From positions 124,001-188,000 of the forward strand of contig NZ_FOLO01000005.1 in assembly GCF_900112265.1 (NCBI RefSeq): 64,000 nt of DNA. Reading direction: 5' to 3'. Positions 9,579 through 18,437 of the stretch are shown piece after piece. Within the stretch, counting starts at the first letter, position 1. Each line of letters begins with the position of its first letter. The DNA is from Pseudoalteromonas denitrificans DSM 6059. GTDB taxonomy: Bacteria; Pseudomonadota; Gammaproteobacteria; Enterobacterales; Alteromonadaceae. Both the position numbers and the translations under genes were made by a program. A model generated the notes under the pieces. That model was given only the letters and a program-made list of their open reading frames with translations, did not search any database and was not told the DNA's origin.

Positions 9579-9656
9579 ATGAAACGTATTTTAAACATGA
9601 AATTAGCATTTAACATTGTCAATATTCTCGTCCTGGTCACTTTAGTGAACCGGTGA
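9579..9656 (+). CDS. ilv leader peptide (attenuation control)
   Basis: This is a 25-codon reading frame beginning MKRILNMK and ending in INI..VNILVLVTLVNR. Twelve of 25 residues are Ile, Leu or Val, with the run ILVLVTLV near the end. It lies between a sigma-70-like promoter and a strong terminator just upstream of ilvI. This is the classical arrangement of branched-chain amino acid attenuators: ribosome stalling at Ile/Leu/Val codons when the charged tRNAs are scarce would favour an antiterminator and let transcription continue into ilvI. No good Shine-Dalgarno sequence is visible before either ATG (9579 or 9597), so the exact start is uncertain. Confidence 0.75.
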   Translation: MKRILNMKLAFNIVNILVLVTLVNR

Positions 9657-9677
9657 GTTATTGATGTGAAATGCTAA
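9632..9677 (+). promoter_or_regulatory. Alternative RNA structures of the ilv attenuator
   Basis: CCTGGTCAC and GTGAACCGG (9632-9653) can pair as an imperfect hairpin covering the Leu-Val codons of the leader peptide. Separately, TTAGCATTT (9603-9611) is exactly complementary to AAATGCTAA (9669-9677). These mutually competing pairings are candidates for pause and antiterminator structures; the assignment is inferred by eye without folding. Confidence 0.45.
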
Positions 9678-9690
9678 AATAAAATTATAA

Positions 9691-9720
9691 AGCCTCCGCA
9701 TCTAACGGAGGTTTTTTTTT
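9691..9720 (+). terminator. Attenuator terminator upstream of ilvI
   Basis: A GC-rich stem (CCTCCG at 9693-9698 with CGGAGG at 9706-9711, 7-base loop) is followed by a run of ten T residues. It stands 28 bases before the ilvI start codon and 35 bases after the leader peptide stop, so it is a premature terminator rather than the end of a gene. Confidence 0.85.
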
Positions 9721-9748
9721 GCCTATTTATAGGGAATGAGGAAATGAT

Positions 9749-11473
9749 ATGACAAATAAAAAAATGTCGGGGGCGGCATTAGTTATAAGAGCCCTGAAAG
9801 AATTAAATATAGAGTACATTTTTGGTTACCCTGGAGGCTCCGTTTTAGATATTTATGATGCATTATTTGTTCAAGACGATGTTAAGCATATATTAGTAAG
9901 ACATGAACAAGCAGCAACACATATGGCCGATGGATATGCACGTGCAACCGGTAAAGTAGGCGTTGTGCTCGCAACATCTGGACCTGGTGCTACAAATTGT
10001 GTTACAGGCATTGCAACAGCCTATATGGACTCAATTCCTATGGTTGTCCTATCTGGTCAAGTACCTACAAGCTTGATTGGAGACGATGCCTTTCAAGAAA
10101 CAGATATCGTTGGCTGTTCAAGACCCATAGTAAAACACAGTTTCAACTGCAGAGATGCTCATAAAATTCCTGAGATTCTGGCAAAGGCATTTTACTTAGC
10201 GGCATCAGGTCGCCCAGGACCCGTTGTTGTGGAATTACCTAAGGATATATTAAATCCTGCTCTTGAGTTTGAATTTTCTATGCCGACAGACATAAAAATG
10301 CGCTCATATAACCCAAGTAAAAAAGGCCATCCAAAACAAATAAAAAAAGCGGCCCAAACAATCCTAAACGCAAAAAAATTAGTTGTTTATTCTGGTGGGG
10401 GCGTAGTTTTATCAAATACATCTGAGCAACTAACACATTTAGTTGAATCATTAAATTCGCCCATTACCAATACTTTAATGGGTTTAGGGGGGATCAGTGG
10501 CACCCACCCAAACTTTGTGGGTATGCTTGGTATGCACGGCTCACTAGAAGCAAATAAAGCAATGGCTGGCGCTGATGTCATTCTTGCTTTAGGTGTACGT
10601 TTTGACGACCGCGTAACCAATAATGTTAATAAATTTTGCCCTAATGCAACCATTATTCATGTTGATGTAGATCCAACATCTATTTCTAAAACAATTCATG
10701 CGCATATTCCTGTTGTTGGAGATTTAGCAACGGTATTTAGCCAGCTTCAGGCTGAAATTGATAGTAGCGAGTTACAAATTGATCGTGCTTCACAAGAGGA
10801 TTGGTGGCGTCAAATAAACAACTGGCGAGATCAAAAGTGCATGAGTTACTCAAAAGACTCACAAAAAATAAAACCACAAACTGTTATTGAAACCTTATAT
10901 AAAGTCACTCAAGGTGATGCATATATCAGCTCAGATGTAGGTCAACACCAAATGTTTGCTGCTCAGTATTACCCTTTTGCAAAACCAAGACAATGGATCA
11001 ATTCAGGTGGCTTAGGAACTATGGGTTTTGGACTACCTGCAGCTATGGGTGTAAAGCTGGCTTTTCCTGAAAAAGAATCCGTTGTTGTTACAGGAGATGG
11101 TTCAATTCAAATGAACATCCAAGAACTATCAACTTGCATGCAATATGGACTGCCAGTGAAAATAGTCTCTCTTAATAACCGCTCTCTTGGCATGGTAAGG
11201 CAATGGCAAGATATGGTTTATTCTGGTCGTCACTCATTTTCATATATGGAGTCATTACCAGACTTTGTGAAATTGGCCGAAAGTTATGGCCATGTGGGGA
11301 TCCGGGTAGATAAAATAGAAGAACTTGAACCTGCTTTAACAAAGGCAATGTCAATTAAAGACAGGCTCGTATTTCTTGATATCAATATAGATGAAACTGA
11401 ACATGTTTATCCAATGCAGATTAAAACCGGAGCAATTGATGACATGTGGTTAAAAAAAGGAGTTAAAGCATAA
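9749..11473 (+). CDS. ilvI: Acetolactate synthase, large catalytic subunit
   Basis: This 574-residue thiamine-diphosphate enzyme condenses pyruvate with pyruvate or 2-oxobutyrate in the first common step of valine, leucine and isoleucine synthesis. It shows the N-terminal [14 protein letters not shown] loop, the ThDP glutamate in [18 protein letters not shown], a central FAD-binding-type domain ([10 protein letters not shown]), and the C-terminal ThDP/Mg motif [18 protein letters not shown]. The length is typical of IlvI/IlvB. Its stop overlaps the ilvH start by one base (TAATG), so the subunits are translationally coupled. Regulation by the upstream attenuator is strongly suggested. Confidence 0.95.
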   Translation: MTNKKMSGAALVIRALKELNIEYIFGYPGGSVLDIYDALFVQDDVKHILVRHEQAATHMADGYARATGKVGVVLATSGPGATNCVTGIATAYMDSIPMVVLSGQVPTSLIGDDAFQETDIVGCSRPIVKHSFNCRDAHKIPEILAKAFYLAASGRPGPVVVELPKDILNPALEFEFSMPTDIKMRSYNPSKKGHPKQIKKAAQTILNAKKLVVYSGGGVVLSNTSEQLTHLVESLNSPITNTLMGLGGISGTHPNFVGMLGMHGSLEANKAMAGADVILALGVRFDDRVTNNVNKFCPNATIIHVDVDPTSISKTIHAHIPVVGDLATVFSQLQAEIDSSELQIDRASQEDWWRQINNWRDQKCMSYSKDSQKIKPQTVIETLYKVTQGDAYISSDVGQHQMFAAQYYPFAKPRQWINSGGLGTMGFGLPAAMGVKLAFPEKESVVVTGDGSIQMNIQELSTCMQYGLPVKIVSLNNRSLGMVRQWQDMVYSGRHSFSYMESLPDFVKLAESYGHVGIRVDKIEELEPALTKAMSIKDRLVFLDINIDETEHVYPMQIKTGAIDDMWLKKGVKA

Positions 11474-11970
11474 TGCGTCGAATATTATCTATCATTTTAG
11501 AAAATGAGCCTGGGGCCTTATCACGTATCATCGGTCTATTCTCACAACGAGCCTACAATATAGACAGTTTAACCGTTGGTACAACAGACGATAAATCTAT
11601 ATCACGTATAACAATAACCACTCAAGGTAGTGAAAAAATATTAGAACAAATAACAAAACAAGTTAATAAGCTTGTCGATGTTTTAAAAATATTAGATTTA
11701 ACTGAAGTAAGTCATATTGAAAGAGAATTAATTCTGATAAAAGTGACAGCTAACAATGAAAAGTCTCGTGCAGCAGTAACAAGAGTAACAGATGTTTTTG
11801 GCGGCTCGATTCTCGATATGGGGAAAACAACTTATACATTACAGTTAGTAAGTAGTACAGAAAAGCTCGCATCATTTATAGATTCATTAAAAAATGAAAC
11901 CGATATAATTGAAGTTGTTCGTTCAGGTGCACTTGGTTTAAATCGTGGCGATAAAGCATTGAGAGTATAA
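11473..11970 (+). CDS. ilvH: Acetolactate synthase, small regulatory subunit
   Basis: This 165-residue IlvH-type subunit carries an N-terminal ACT domain ([31 protein letters not shown]) that binds valine for feedback inhibition. A C-terminal regulatory domain contains ELILIKV and FGGSILDMG. It activates the catalytic subunit IlvI. Length and motifs are those of the ~163-residue family, so no truncation is apparent. A bidirectional terminator follows 12 bases after the stop. Confidence 0.95.
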   Translation: MRRILSIILENEPGALSRIIGLFSQRAYNIDSLTVGTTDDKSISRITITTQGSEKILEQITKQVNKLVDVLKILDLTEVSHIERELILIKVTANNEKSRAAVTRVTDVFGGSILDMGKTTYTLQLVSSTEKLASFIDSLKNETDIIEVVRSGALGLNRGDKALRV

Positions 11971-11982
11971 TTTAAAAATAAA

Positions 11983-12010
11983 AAAGGCTTGAATATATCA
12001 AGCCTTTCTT
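11983..12010. terminator. Bidirectional terminator between ilvH and HU
   Basis: A 10-bp stem (AAAGGCTTGA / TCAAGCCTTT) with a 5-base loop has A-rich and T-rich flanks. It can serve both the plus-strand ilvIH transcript and the minus-strand HU transcript. Confidence 0.8.
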
Positions 12011-12025
12011 TATATGAAGCTTAAT

Positions 12026-12301
12026 TTAAGCGTTCACAGAATCTTTCAGTGTCTTACCTGCTTTAAAGCCAGGTACTATTGCAGCTGCAATTTGAATTTC
12101 TTCACCCGTTTGTGGATTACGGCCAGTTCTTGCTGCACGTTCTTTCACAGAAAAAGTACCAAAACCGACTAAAGCAACAGAGTTACCTTCTTTTAATGAA
12201 TCAGATACAGCACCAGTAAATGCGTCAAGTGCACGACTTGCCGCTGCTTTTGAGATTTCTGCATCTGTTGCAATTTTGTCAACTAGTTGAGATTTGTTCA
12301 T
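12026..12301 (-). CDS. hupB: DNA-binding protein HU (beta-like)
   Basis: This 91-residue nucleoid protein bends and compacts DNA as a dimer. The sequence from [11 protein letters not shown] through [19 protein letters not shown] is nearly that of enterobacterial HU-beta, including the GRNPQTG beta-arm with its proline. The start is set at 12301, which gives the normal HU length and has an AGGAAC ribosome-binding site; an in-frame extension of 18 codons upstream is probably leader. HU versus IHF: the [17 protein letters not shown] segment and the alanine-rich N-terminal half are HU-type. Confidence 0.93.
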   Translation of the reverse strand: MNKSQLVDKIATDAEISKAAASRALDAFTGAVSDSLKEGNSVALVGFGTFSVKERAARTGRNPQTGEEIQIAAAIVPGFKAGKTLKDSVNA

Positions 12302-12411
12302 TTTAGAGTTCCTATCTTTATTATTTTTGCCTTTGTCGGACCTATACTTATGCATTTTTAATAAGTTAGCAATAGAAAAATACTTTTTTTTTGATTTAAT
12401 CCAAAATTAAA

Positions 12412-12675
12412 TCAATTTAATTCACTGAAATCGGTAAACATCCAGTTATATACGGCTTTAGTCAATACAAAACCAGAAAAACAGCCTATTAAACTTAAAA
12501 CAGGAACGAAGAGTAATATTAATAAATAAGCACCAAATACCATGACAATTTCCCTTAAAAAATAAAATAACCAGAGCTGAACGCCAGTCAGTACATACTT
12601 AGTCGTCACAAAATCTAAAATGGTTGTAATAAAGTTTATTTTTTTATGCGGTTTTATTGAAGTTAATATTGCCAT
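12412..12675 (-). CDS. Small membrane protein of unknown function
   Basis: This 87-residue protein has two predicted membrane segments (about residues 27-45 and 46-75, rich in Leu, Phe and Val). Its start lies 13 bases inside the end of the alkyltransferase-like gene, so the two are probably co-transcribed. The ribosome-binding site is weak and no family was recognised, but the hydrophobic composition and the overlapping arrangement support a real gene. Confidence 0.5.
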   Translation of the reverse strand: MAILTSIKPHKKINFITTILDFVTTKYVLTGVQLWLFYFLREIVMVFGAYLLILLFVPVLSLIGCFSGFVLTKAVYNWMFTDFSELN

Positions 12676-12986
12676 TGATGCTTTTTAAGATTAATTCGGC
12701 CATTTGTTAAAGTAATGCCTTCGAAGAGCAATTTTTGATACTGTACTTTATAGCGTTCACTGCCAGGTTTAAACGACAAACGACCTTGAGCATTTATGAC
12801 ACGATGCCAAGGAAGCCCAGTTTCGTTAGGTAAGTTTTTCAGTACATAACCAACATATCTGGCATAACCGGCTAAGCCAGCTAACTTTGCTATTTGTCCA
12901 TAGGTTGCAACTTTACCAACAGGTATAGATATGATCACATTACGTATTTGATCTTGTTTAACATCATATTTAGGTTCATCTAACAT
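12663..12986 (-). CDS. Alkyltransferase-like DNA-binding protein (ATL, MGMT-related)
   Basis: This 107-residue protein is related to the DNA-binding domain of O6-methylguanine-DNA methyltransferase. Recognisable segments are IPVGKVATYGQIA (helix-turn-helix), YVGYVLKN with the arginine-finger region, and LPWHRVINAQG. The normal active-site PCHRV is PWHRV here, so the alkyl-acceptor Cys is replaced by Trp. The protein should therefore bind O6-alkylguanine without repairing it and flag it for nucleotide excision repair, as the known ATL proteins do. Family membership is clear; the role is inferred from characterised ATLs. Confidence 0.9.
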   Translation of the reverse strand: MLDEPKYDVKQDQIRNVIISIPVGKVATYGQIAKLAGLAGYARYVGYVLKNLPNETGLPWHRVINAQGRLSFKPGSERYKVQYQKLLFEGITLTNGRINLKKHQWQY

Positions 12987-13530
12987 TTAAATTAATACGC
13001 TCTATTTATTGTTCCGTAATAATAATTTTATTCGATATAAAACCACACCATTAATTTAGTGTCTGATTGATTTAATAGTTCTAGATCGTGAATTAATTTT
13101 ACAACTGAGTTTTTTGTATATCCACAATTAAAGTTAACCCTCCGACATACTTACTGATCATCAAAACATTACGCACACAAAGGAGCGGCGGACACTTTAA
13201 AATAATTCTGTCATACTTATTCTGTAATGCAGCCAGTAAGCTTTAAAAACACTGTCATAGACAAAAAAGTAATGGGGTCAAAGGCCTTAAACCCGATGTT
13301 AATACATCAACATTAAGTGTTTCACCTCTAAACACACACTCATCAAAAGTATGCGTTTTTGCTAATAGATTAGTCAATCATGGCCTATGACGGGACTCAC
13401 CTAAAGCAACGCTATCGATGGATCTCTCAAGTCAGCATCTTTCTGGAAATGATTTTGTAAGCTTCAAGCAGGTACTTCCCTTCATTAAGTGTTAGAGAAC
13501 TAATTATTTTTAGCTCGCCTTAAATTCACA
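12987..13530. other. Long intergenic region without a recognisable gene
   Basis: About 550 bases separate the alkyltransferase-like gene from the rimO terminator. No intact reading frame with codon structure or known domain was found. One plus-strand frame is open from about 13240 to 13490 except for a single TGA near 13386, and the stretch around 13270-13290 (AATGGGGTCAAAGGCC) resembles sequences often found next to degenerate transposable elements. It may be a decayed gene or a non-autonomous element; this is only a suspicion. Confidence 0.35.
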
Positions 13531-13534
13531 AAAA

Positions 13535-13558
13535 AAGCCGAACAAAAGTGTTCGGCTT
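13535..13558 (-). terminator. Terminator of rimO
   Basis: A 9-bp perfect stem (AAGCCGAAC / GTTCGGCTT) with a 6-base loop is followed, on the minus strand, by a run of six T residues. It lies 28 bases after the rimO stop. Confidence 0.85.
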
Positions 13559-13586
13559 GTTATAAACAACATTTATAATATAAAAA

Positions 13587-14987
13587 CTAAATTACATCGC
13601 CCCAAAGGTCATATTCATCAGCATGGGCTATTTTCACACTTACCATGTCACCCGCTTTTAAGCTTGTTTCGCCATTTAAGTAAACAGCACCATCAATTTC
13701 TGGTGCATCAGCATAAGTGCGCCCTATTGCACCTTCTTCATCAACTTCATCAATTAATACTTGCATCGTTTGGCCAATGCGCTGTTGCAATTTGGCCTGA
13801 CTAATAGCTTGCTGTTTTAACATAAAACGTTCAAATCTATCTTGCATTACATCATCATCAACTGGTTCAGCTAATTCGTTTGCTTTAGCACCTTCAACGG
13901 GTGAATATTTAAAACAACCCACACGGTCTAATTGTGCTTCTTCTAACCAGTCCAACAATATTTGAAAGTCTTCTTCTGTCTCACCGGGAAAACCAACTAT
14001 AAATGTTGATCGGATCACAAGTTCTGGACAAATTTCACGCCATTTCTTGATACTTTCTAAAATACGCTCAGCTTTACCTGGGCGTTTCATCATTTTTAAG
14101 ATACGAGGACTTGCATGCTGAAATGGAATATCTAAATAAGGTAATATTTTCCCCTCAGCCATTAATGGAATAATGTCATCCACATGAGGATAAGGATAAA
14201 CATAATGCAATCTAACCCAAATGCCCATTTTACCAAGTGCTTTACACATGTTTAGCATATCAGTTTTAACAGGCATGCCATTCCAAAAACCGGTTTTAGA
14301 TTTAACATCAACACCATAAGCACTGGTATCTTGGCTAATAACTAATAACTCTTTTACACCCGCTTTTTTCAAACGCTCAGCTTCAGATAAAACATCACCT
14401 ATGGGTTTTGAAACTAACTTCCCGCGCATATCTGGAATAATACAAAAAGTACATTTATGGTTACAGCCTTCTGATATTTTTAAATATGCAAAATGCTTAG
14501 GTGTGAGCTTTACTCCTTGATCTGGTACTAAATCTATAAAAGGATTATGTTTAGGCTGAGGTGCAAATTCGTGCACATGATCCATCACATTTTCATATGC
14601 ATGTGGACCCGTAATACCTAAAACGCCAGGATGCACTTCCTTAATTTCATCTTCTCTGGCCCCTAAACAACCAGTAACGATCACTTTACCATTTTCTTCA
14701 AGTGCTTCGCCTATCGTATCTAATGACTCTTGTACCGCACTATCTATAAATCCGCAGGTATTAACAATAACAACATCAGCGCCATCATAACTGCTAACAA
14801 CTTCATAACCTTCTGTGCGAAGTTGCGTTAAAATACGCTCAGAGTCCACCAAGTTTTTTGGACACCCTAGAGACACGAATCCAACACGAGAGCCTGAAGC
14901 TTGCGATTTATTTGAACTATTATCTAAAACCTTTTTAGGCGTTTCTAGCGTTGTTGTTTGCTTGGGGTTAAAAGTCTCTACTGTCAT
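13587..14987 (-). CDS. rimO: Ribosomal protein S12 methylthiotransferase RimO
   Basis: This 466-residue radical-SAM enzyme adds a methylthio group to an aspartate of ribosomal protein S12. The N-terminal UPF0004 domain carries the three auxiliary-cluster cysteines (SLGCPKN, NTCGFI, VTGCLG). The radical-SAM CxxxCxxC motif is [12 protein letters not shown] at about residues 175-186. A C-terminal TRAM domain starts near residue 400. [11 protein letters not shown] and the absence of tRNA-type features separate it from MiaB. The N-terminus has about 30 extra residues of low complexity before the conserved start; the ATG at 14987 is kept because no better internal start is seen. Confidence 0.95.
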   Translation of the reverse strand: MTVETFNPKQTTTLETPKKVLDNSSNKSQASGSRVGFVSLGCPKNLVDSERILTQLRTEGYEVVSSYDGADVVIVNTCGFIDSAVQESLDTIGEALEENGKVIVTGCLGAREDEIKEVHPGVLGITGPHAYENVMDHVHEFAPQPKHNPFIDLVPDQGVKLTPKHFAYLKISEGCNHKCTFCIIPDMRGKLVSKPIGDVLSEAERLKKAGVKELLVISQDTSAYGVDVKSKTGFWNGMPVKTDMLNMCKALGKMGIWVRLHYVYPYPHVDDIIPLMAEGKILPYLDIPFQHASPRILKMMKRPGKAERILESIKKWREICPELVIRSTFIVGFPGETEEDFQILLDWLEEAQLDRVGCFKYSPVEGAKANELAEPVDDDVMQDRFERFMLKQQAISQAKLQQRIGQTMQVLIDEVDEEGAIGRTYADAPEIDGAVYLNGETSLKAGDMVSVKIAHADEYDLWGDVI

Positions 14988-15223
14988 GAGTACCTGTAAT
15001 ATAAGTGACGGTTGAAAGTTGGCCGATTATACAGTAATCGAGTTATTTTGCGATTGATTTATCATAAGTCAAAAAACCACAAATATCACCCAAATTTTGT
15101 ATGGACATTAGAAGATTGCTATGTCCTTATAAACTTGGTTTAATACTCCCGTTAGCGCTCAATTAATACCATTATCCCGGATAAGATAATAAGAGCCGTT
15201 TTTAATATATACTGGTTGCGAAA

Positions 15224-15722
<499 letters not shown>

Positions 15723-15732
15723 TAATATAAAT

Positions 15733-15760
15733 AAAAAGAGAGCTTTAAGCTCTCTTTTTA
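15733..15760. terminator. Bidirectional terminator
   Basis: The stem GAGAGC / GCTCTC (15738-15743, 15749-15754), extended by A5 and T5 flanks into an almost perfect palindrome, lies between the HTH-like gene and the convergent minus-strand cluster. Confidence 0.8.
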
Positions 15761-15799
15761 TTTAAAACAATTTTTTTAGAATAGACTTACAAAAATAGT

Positions 15800-16081
15800 T
15801 TATTTTATATCGTCAATATCGCCGGCATGTATCTTACCGATTTGTGCAAGCTCATGTAAAATATCTCTATTTTCAACAGCTTGATAGCCTTTATTTTGGA
15901 TATCATTGGCAATTAAGGCTCTGACCGCTAAAGTTAACATTTCTTCGTTAACTTGCGCGACAGGGTCTATTTTTATCTCATTGCTGTGTATTTGCTGTTT
16001 ATGATCTTTAAAATATTGATATAAAAAATATCCTAATAAACTATTTAATACCACACATAAAAATAATCCTAAATAGACCAT
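15800..16081 (-). CDS. Small protein with one membrane segment, unknown
   Basis: This 93-residue protein has one N-terminal membrane segment (about residues 3-23), then a charged region with helix-forming sequence (EEMLTLAVRALIANDIQ). It has a GGGGA ribosome-binding site and overlaps the end of the preceding membrane-protein gene by 13 bases, so the two are likely co-translated. No family was recognised. It is the last gene of a three-gene minus-strand unit next to the replication origin. Confidence 0.6.
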   Translation of the reverse strand: MVYLGLFLCVVLNSLLGYFLYQYFKDHKQQIHSNEIKIDPVAQVNEEMLTLAVRALIANDIQNKGYQAVENRDILHELAQIGKIHAGDIDDIK

Positions 16082-16650
16082 GTTATCCCCTTAATTTTTA
16101 GTTTTTCTGCCAATTCTTGACTGCCATATTTATTAAATATAAAAAACAATAAATAAACTATCATTATACTTAGAATTGAAAAAGCAAAAGTCATATTTAT
16201 AAACTGGATCCCTGATGTATATGCAATTTTCAAGTAATCCGTTTGTAAAAACTCTCTTTCTAAATATGAAAAAATATGTAATTGCATTTTTATTGTATAA
16301 GTAACAATTACAACATACGCACAAAAAACTAGCTTTAACTTAAATATTTTATGGCTAAATAAAACTAATGAAATAATTAATAAATCCATTAGCGCAAAAC
16401 CTATATACCAAAGCAACCTAAAATGATGTAAGTACTCATCTTGATATTTCACGTAGGCTGTGAACAAAGTAGGAGTATAATGATCCATAATAGAGTTAAA
16501 CAAAATCATAATTATTAAAGATAATAATGTTGAATTTAGCTTATTTGTTTTTAAAGCAATAAAAAAAGCAATTGCCACAGATAAAAAATTCACATACAAA
16601 AAATTTTTATCAAATTCAAAAAGAGTGAAAGCGTCAAATAATGCATTCAT
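16069..16650 (-). CDS. Polytopic membrane protein of unknown function
   Basis: This protein of about 193 residues has five or six hydrophobic segments (near residues 18-37, 41-56, 83-103, 107-127 and 155-180) and few charges outside the loops. The ATG at 16650 is preferred over a TTG two codons earlier. It is followed with a 13-base overlap by the single-pass protein gene and preceded by the exported 108-residue protein gene 15 bases upstream, so the three form one unit. The family is unknown. Confidence 0.6.
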   Translation of the reverse strand: MNALFDAFTLFEFDKNFLYVNFLSVAIAFFIALKTNKLNSTLLSLIIMILFNSIMDHYTPTLFTAYVKYQDEYLHHFRLLWYIGFALMDLLIISLVLFSHKIFKLKLVFCAYVVIVTYTIKMQLHIFSYLEREFLQTDYLKIAYTSGIQFINMTFAFSILSIMIVYLLFFIFNKYGSQELAEKLKIKGITWSI

Positions 16651-16665
16651 TATCAATCTCAGTAC

Positions 16666-16992
16666 TTACTTGGGTGGGTATACACCACCACCATCATCAT
16701 TTGTGCCTGCATCACCAATAATAACAGCGCGTTTTTCTGCATCCGTTAACTCATATTTATCAACAACTTCAGTAATAGTTACGCCTGTATCGGTAATTTC
16801 ATTATTAATAATGTTTATTTTAATTGTTTCAAGCTCAGCGCCTGTCACTGAAACACCTGCATTTAATAAATTAGCTTCTACCGTGGTTACTTTTGCATTT
16901 AATGTATTAATATCGTTTACATCAGCAATAACTATATTAGAACTGAGTCCCGCCGATAAACATAATGCGGTTAGTGCTATTTTTCTATTCAT
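16666..16992 (-). CDS. Small exported protein, unknown
   Basis: This 108-residue protein has a classic Sec signal peptide (MNRKIALTALCLSAGLSSNIVIA, likely cleaved near residue 23). The mature protein is acidic, Asn/Thr/Val-rich, and ends in a Gly/Asp-rich tail (DAGTNDDGGGVYPPK). The repeated pattern of short helices resembles a small periplasmic or surface protein, but no domain is recognised. It leads the three-gene unit 16992-15800 immediately left of the replication-origin region. Confidence 0.6.
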   Translation of the reverse strand: MNRKIALTALCLSAGLSSNIVIADVNDINTLNAKVTTVEANLLNAGVSVTGAELETIKINIINNEITDTGVTITEVVDKYELTDAEKRAVIIGDAGTNDDGGGVYPPK

Positions 16993-17243
16993 AATTGCTT
17001 CACTTCTTCATCATTTTGAAATATTTAATTTTCGGTGAAATATATTTTATCTACTCTTTGTTATATAGAATAATTCAGCTTTTCACTTTACCTAATTTTG
17101 CCACAAGATAATAAAAATCACAATCATAAACTGCGATCCCACATTTTATTTAGTATTTTAAAATAGGGTTTAAGTATGATAATTAAATATTTCGATTAAT
17201 TTGTCTCTAATATAAAACATTCTTTTAAAATAACCAAGCAGCA

Positions 17244-17749
17244 TATTTCTGACCAAAAGTAATTTTTAGTTTCTTTATCGTATTGTTGAGTTTATTTATA
17301 CGTGGCTTACATCATTATTTTCAACAACATGGCTGAAGGAGAGGTTTAATGTACACATATTTGATTTCAGATACCCCATACTTTAAGGCAAAAGCAAAAT
17401 CTTGCATTGATCCTATCCCTTATAATATATGACAGCGGTAAAAACGAACAAAAATTGACTCAGGTAGTATATTTCTAACCAAACCGATAATGTGAGTATT
17501 TACACACTCAGATTTTTAAAAGCGAGGTTAAAACGCCTTAGATCTGTATTTCTAACCAAAATTAAAACTAAAAGTTTAAACCGAGATCAATATATCTAAC
17601 TAAAAAAATATCACTTGGTATATTATTTAAACATAGCAATAAATAAAGCAGTATATTTCTAACCAAACAAACCTAAAAGAAGCATATTTCTAACTAATAA
17701 ACCCACTATATTCAAAATCAAATTTTAAACTAACCTTATTTCTAACTAA
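17244..17749 (-). repeat. Left iteron array (about 7 copies, minus orientation)
   Basis: Copies of TATTTCTAACCAAA or close variants occur at 17244 (one change, TGACC), 17470, 17547, 17591 (TATATCTAACTAAA), 17654, 17685 and 17736. Read on the minus strand they are TTTGGTTAGAAATA, the same motif as the right array. Spacing is irregular, though 17547 to 17591 is 44 bp, twice the 22-bp period of the right array. Confidence 0.9.
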
Positions 17750-17896
17750 AAATGGATTTTATTTTATAAATGTTTAAGTACAAATATACATGATCAAGAT
17801 AAGATCATTTTGGTTAAAAAACATAAAACGCGATTAATAAAAAAACAACAAGGACCTTATAAAGGTAAAAATTCAAACAGTTAGATATAAAAACCC

Positions 17897-17905
17897 TGTG
17901 AATAA
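17897..17905 (-). promoter_or_regulatory. DnaA box (TTATTCACA)
   Basis: TGTGAATAA on the plus strand is TTATTCACA on the minus strand, within the TTWTNCACA DnaA consensus. It lies just before the first right-hand iteron, at the edge of the AT-rich centre. Confidence 0.65.
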
Positions 17906-17914
17906 GTATTTTTA

Positions 17915-18253
17915 TTAGTTAGAAATATAGTGTTTATTGGCAAGATCTATTGATCTTTTGATTAGATCTTTTGATCCCAAATAAGCGTACATTTAAAATT
18001 TTAGTCAGAAATACACTGCTTTTTAGTTAGAAATACCGATCTCAGTGTGATTAAGTGATAAAATTTGTGTGAATAAAATTATTTAACGCTTTCTAATAGT
18101 TAGAAATAACGTTTTTTATTAGTTAGAAACTATATGCTTATTGGTTAGAGACTTTGATCTTTGGTATTTTAAGCTTGGTTAGAAATACACGGTTTAATAG
18201 TTAGAAATTCAGTATTCTTAGGTTAGAACAAAATGATGCTTTGGTTAGAAATA
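17915..18253 (+). repeat. Right iteron array (about 10 copies, 22-bp phased)
   Basis: The motif TTRGTTAGAAATA or a variant occurs with its TTAGAAA core at about 17919, 18005, 18027, 18100, 18123, 18145, 18179, 18201, 18223 and 18245. Within sub-clusters the core-to-core distance is 22 or 23 bp, about two helical turns, so bound initiator molecules would sit on one face of the DNA. Some copies are degenerate (for example TTGGTTAGAGA at 18141 and TTAGGTTAGAACA at 18218). Confidence 0.92.
18068..18076 (-). promoter_or_regulatory. DnaA box (TTATTCACA), second copy
   Basis: This is a second exact TGTGAATAA (TTATTCACA on the minus strand), inside the right iteron array between the copies at 18023 and 18096. 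Its orientation is the same as the box at 17897. Confidence 0.65.
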
Positions 18254-18296
18254 AGGTTTAAATGAATACAGTTTTTTAATGAAATCAAAGCATTAG

Positions 18297-18320
18297 GTGG
18301 TTCTCCCTATACCAAACCAC
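18297..18320. other. Small inverted repeat upstream of the rep gene
   Basis: GTGGTT (18297-18302) and AACCAC (18315-18320) form a 6-bp stem with a 12-base loop in the leader between the right array and the initiator gene. It could be a leader hairpin or a regulator half-site pair; there is no other support. Confidence 0.3.
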
Positions 18321-18423
18321 TCTATATTTAAATTATATGTTCTTCTTTTAAATCCTATCAAATTAAAAAAACCTATGTTGTTCCTATACTTAAAACTTAA
18401 AATTGAGGATCAAAAAAGATCGC

Positions 18424-18437
18424 AATTTCTAACCAAA
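18424..18437 (-). repeat. Single inverted iteron in the rep leader
   Basis: AATTTCTAACCAAA is an iteron in the minus orientation, 85 bases before the rep start codon. A copy placed here, in the likely promoter or leader, is typical of autorepression by iteron-binding initiators. Confidence 0.7.

Noticed and set aside
16625..17038. Plus-strand frame of 137 codons over the small exported protein gene
   Set aside because: The minus-strand gene has a textbook signal peptide; the plus-strand frame has no ribosome-binding site and unnatural Ser/Val/Thr-rich composition.
17244..18253. CRISPR array
   Set aside because: The repeats are only about 13 bp, degenerate, in two orientations with variable spacing, and no cas genes are present; iterons explain them.
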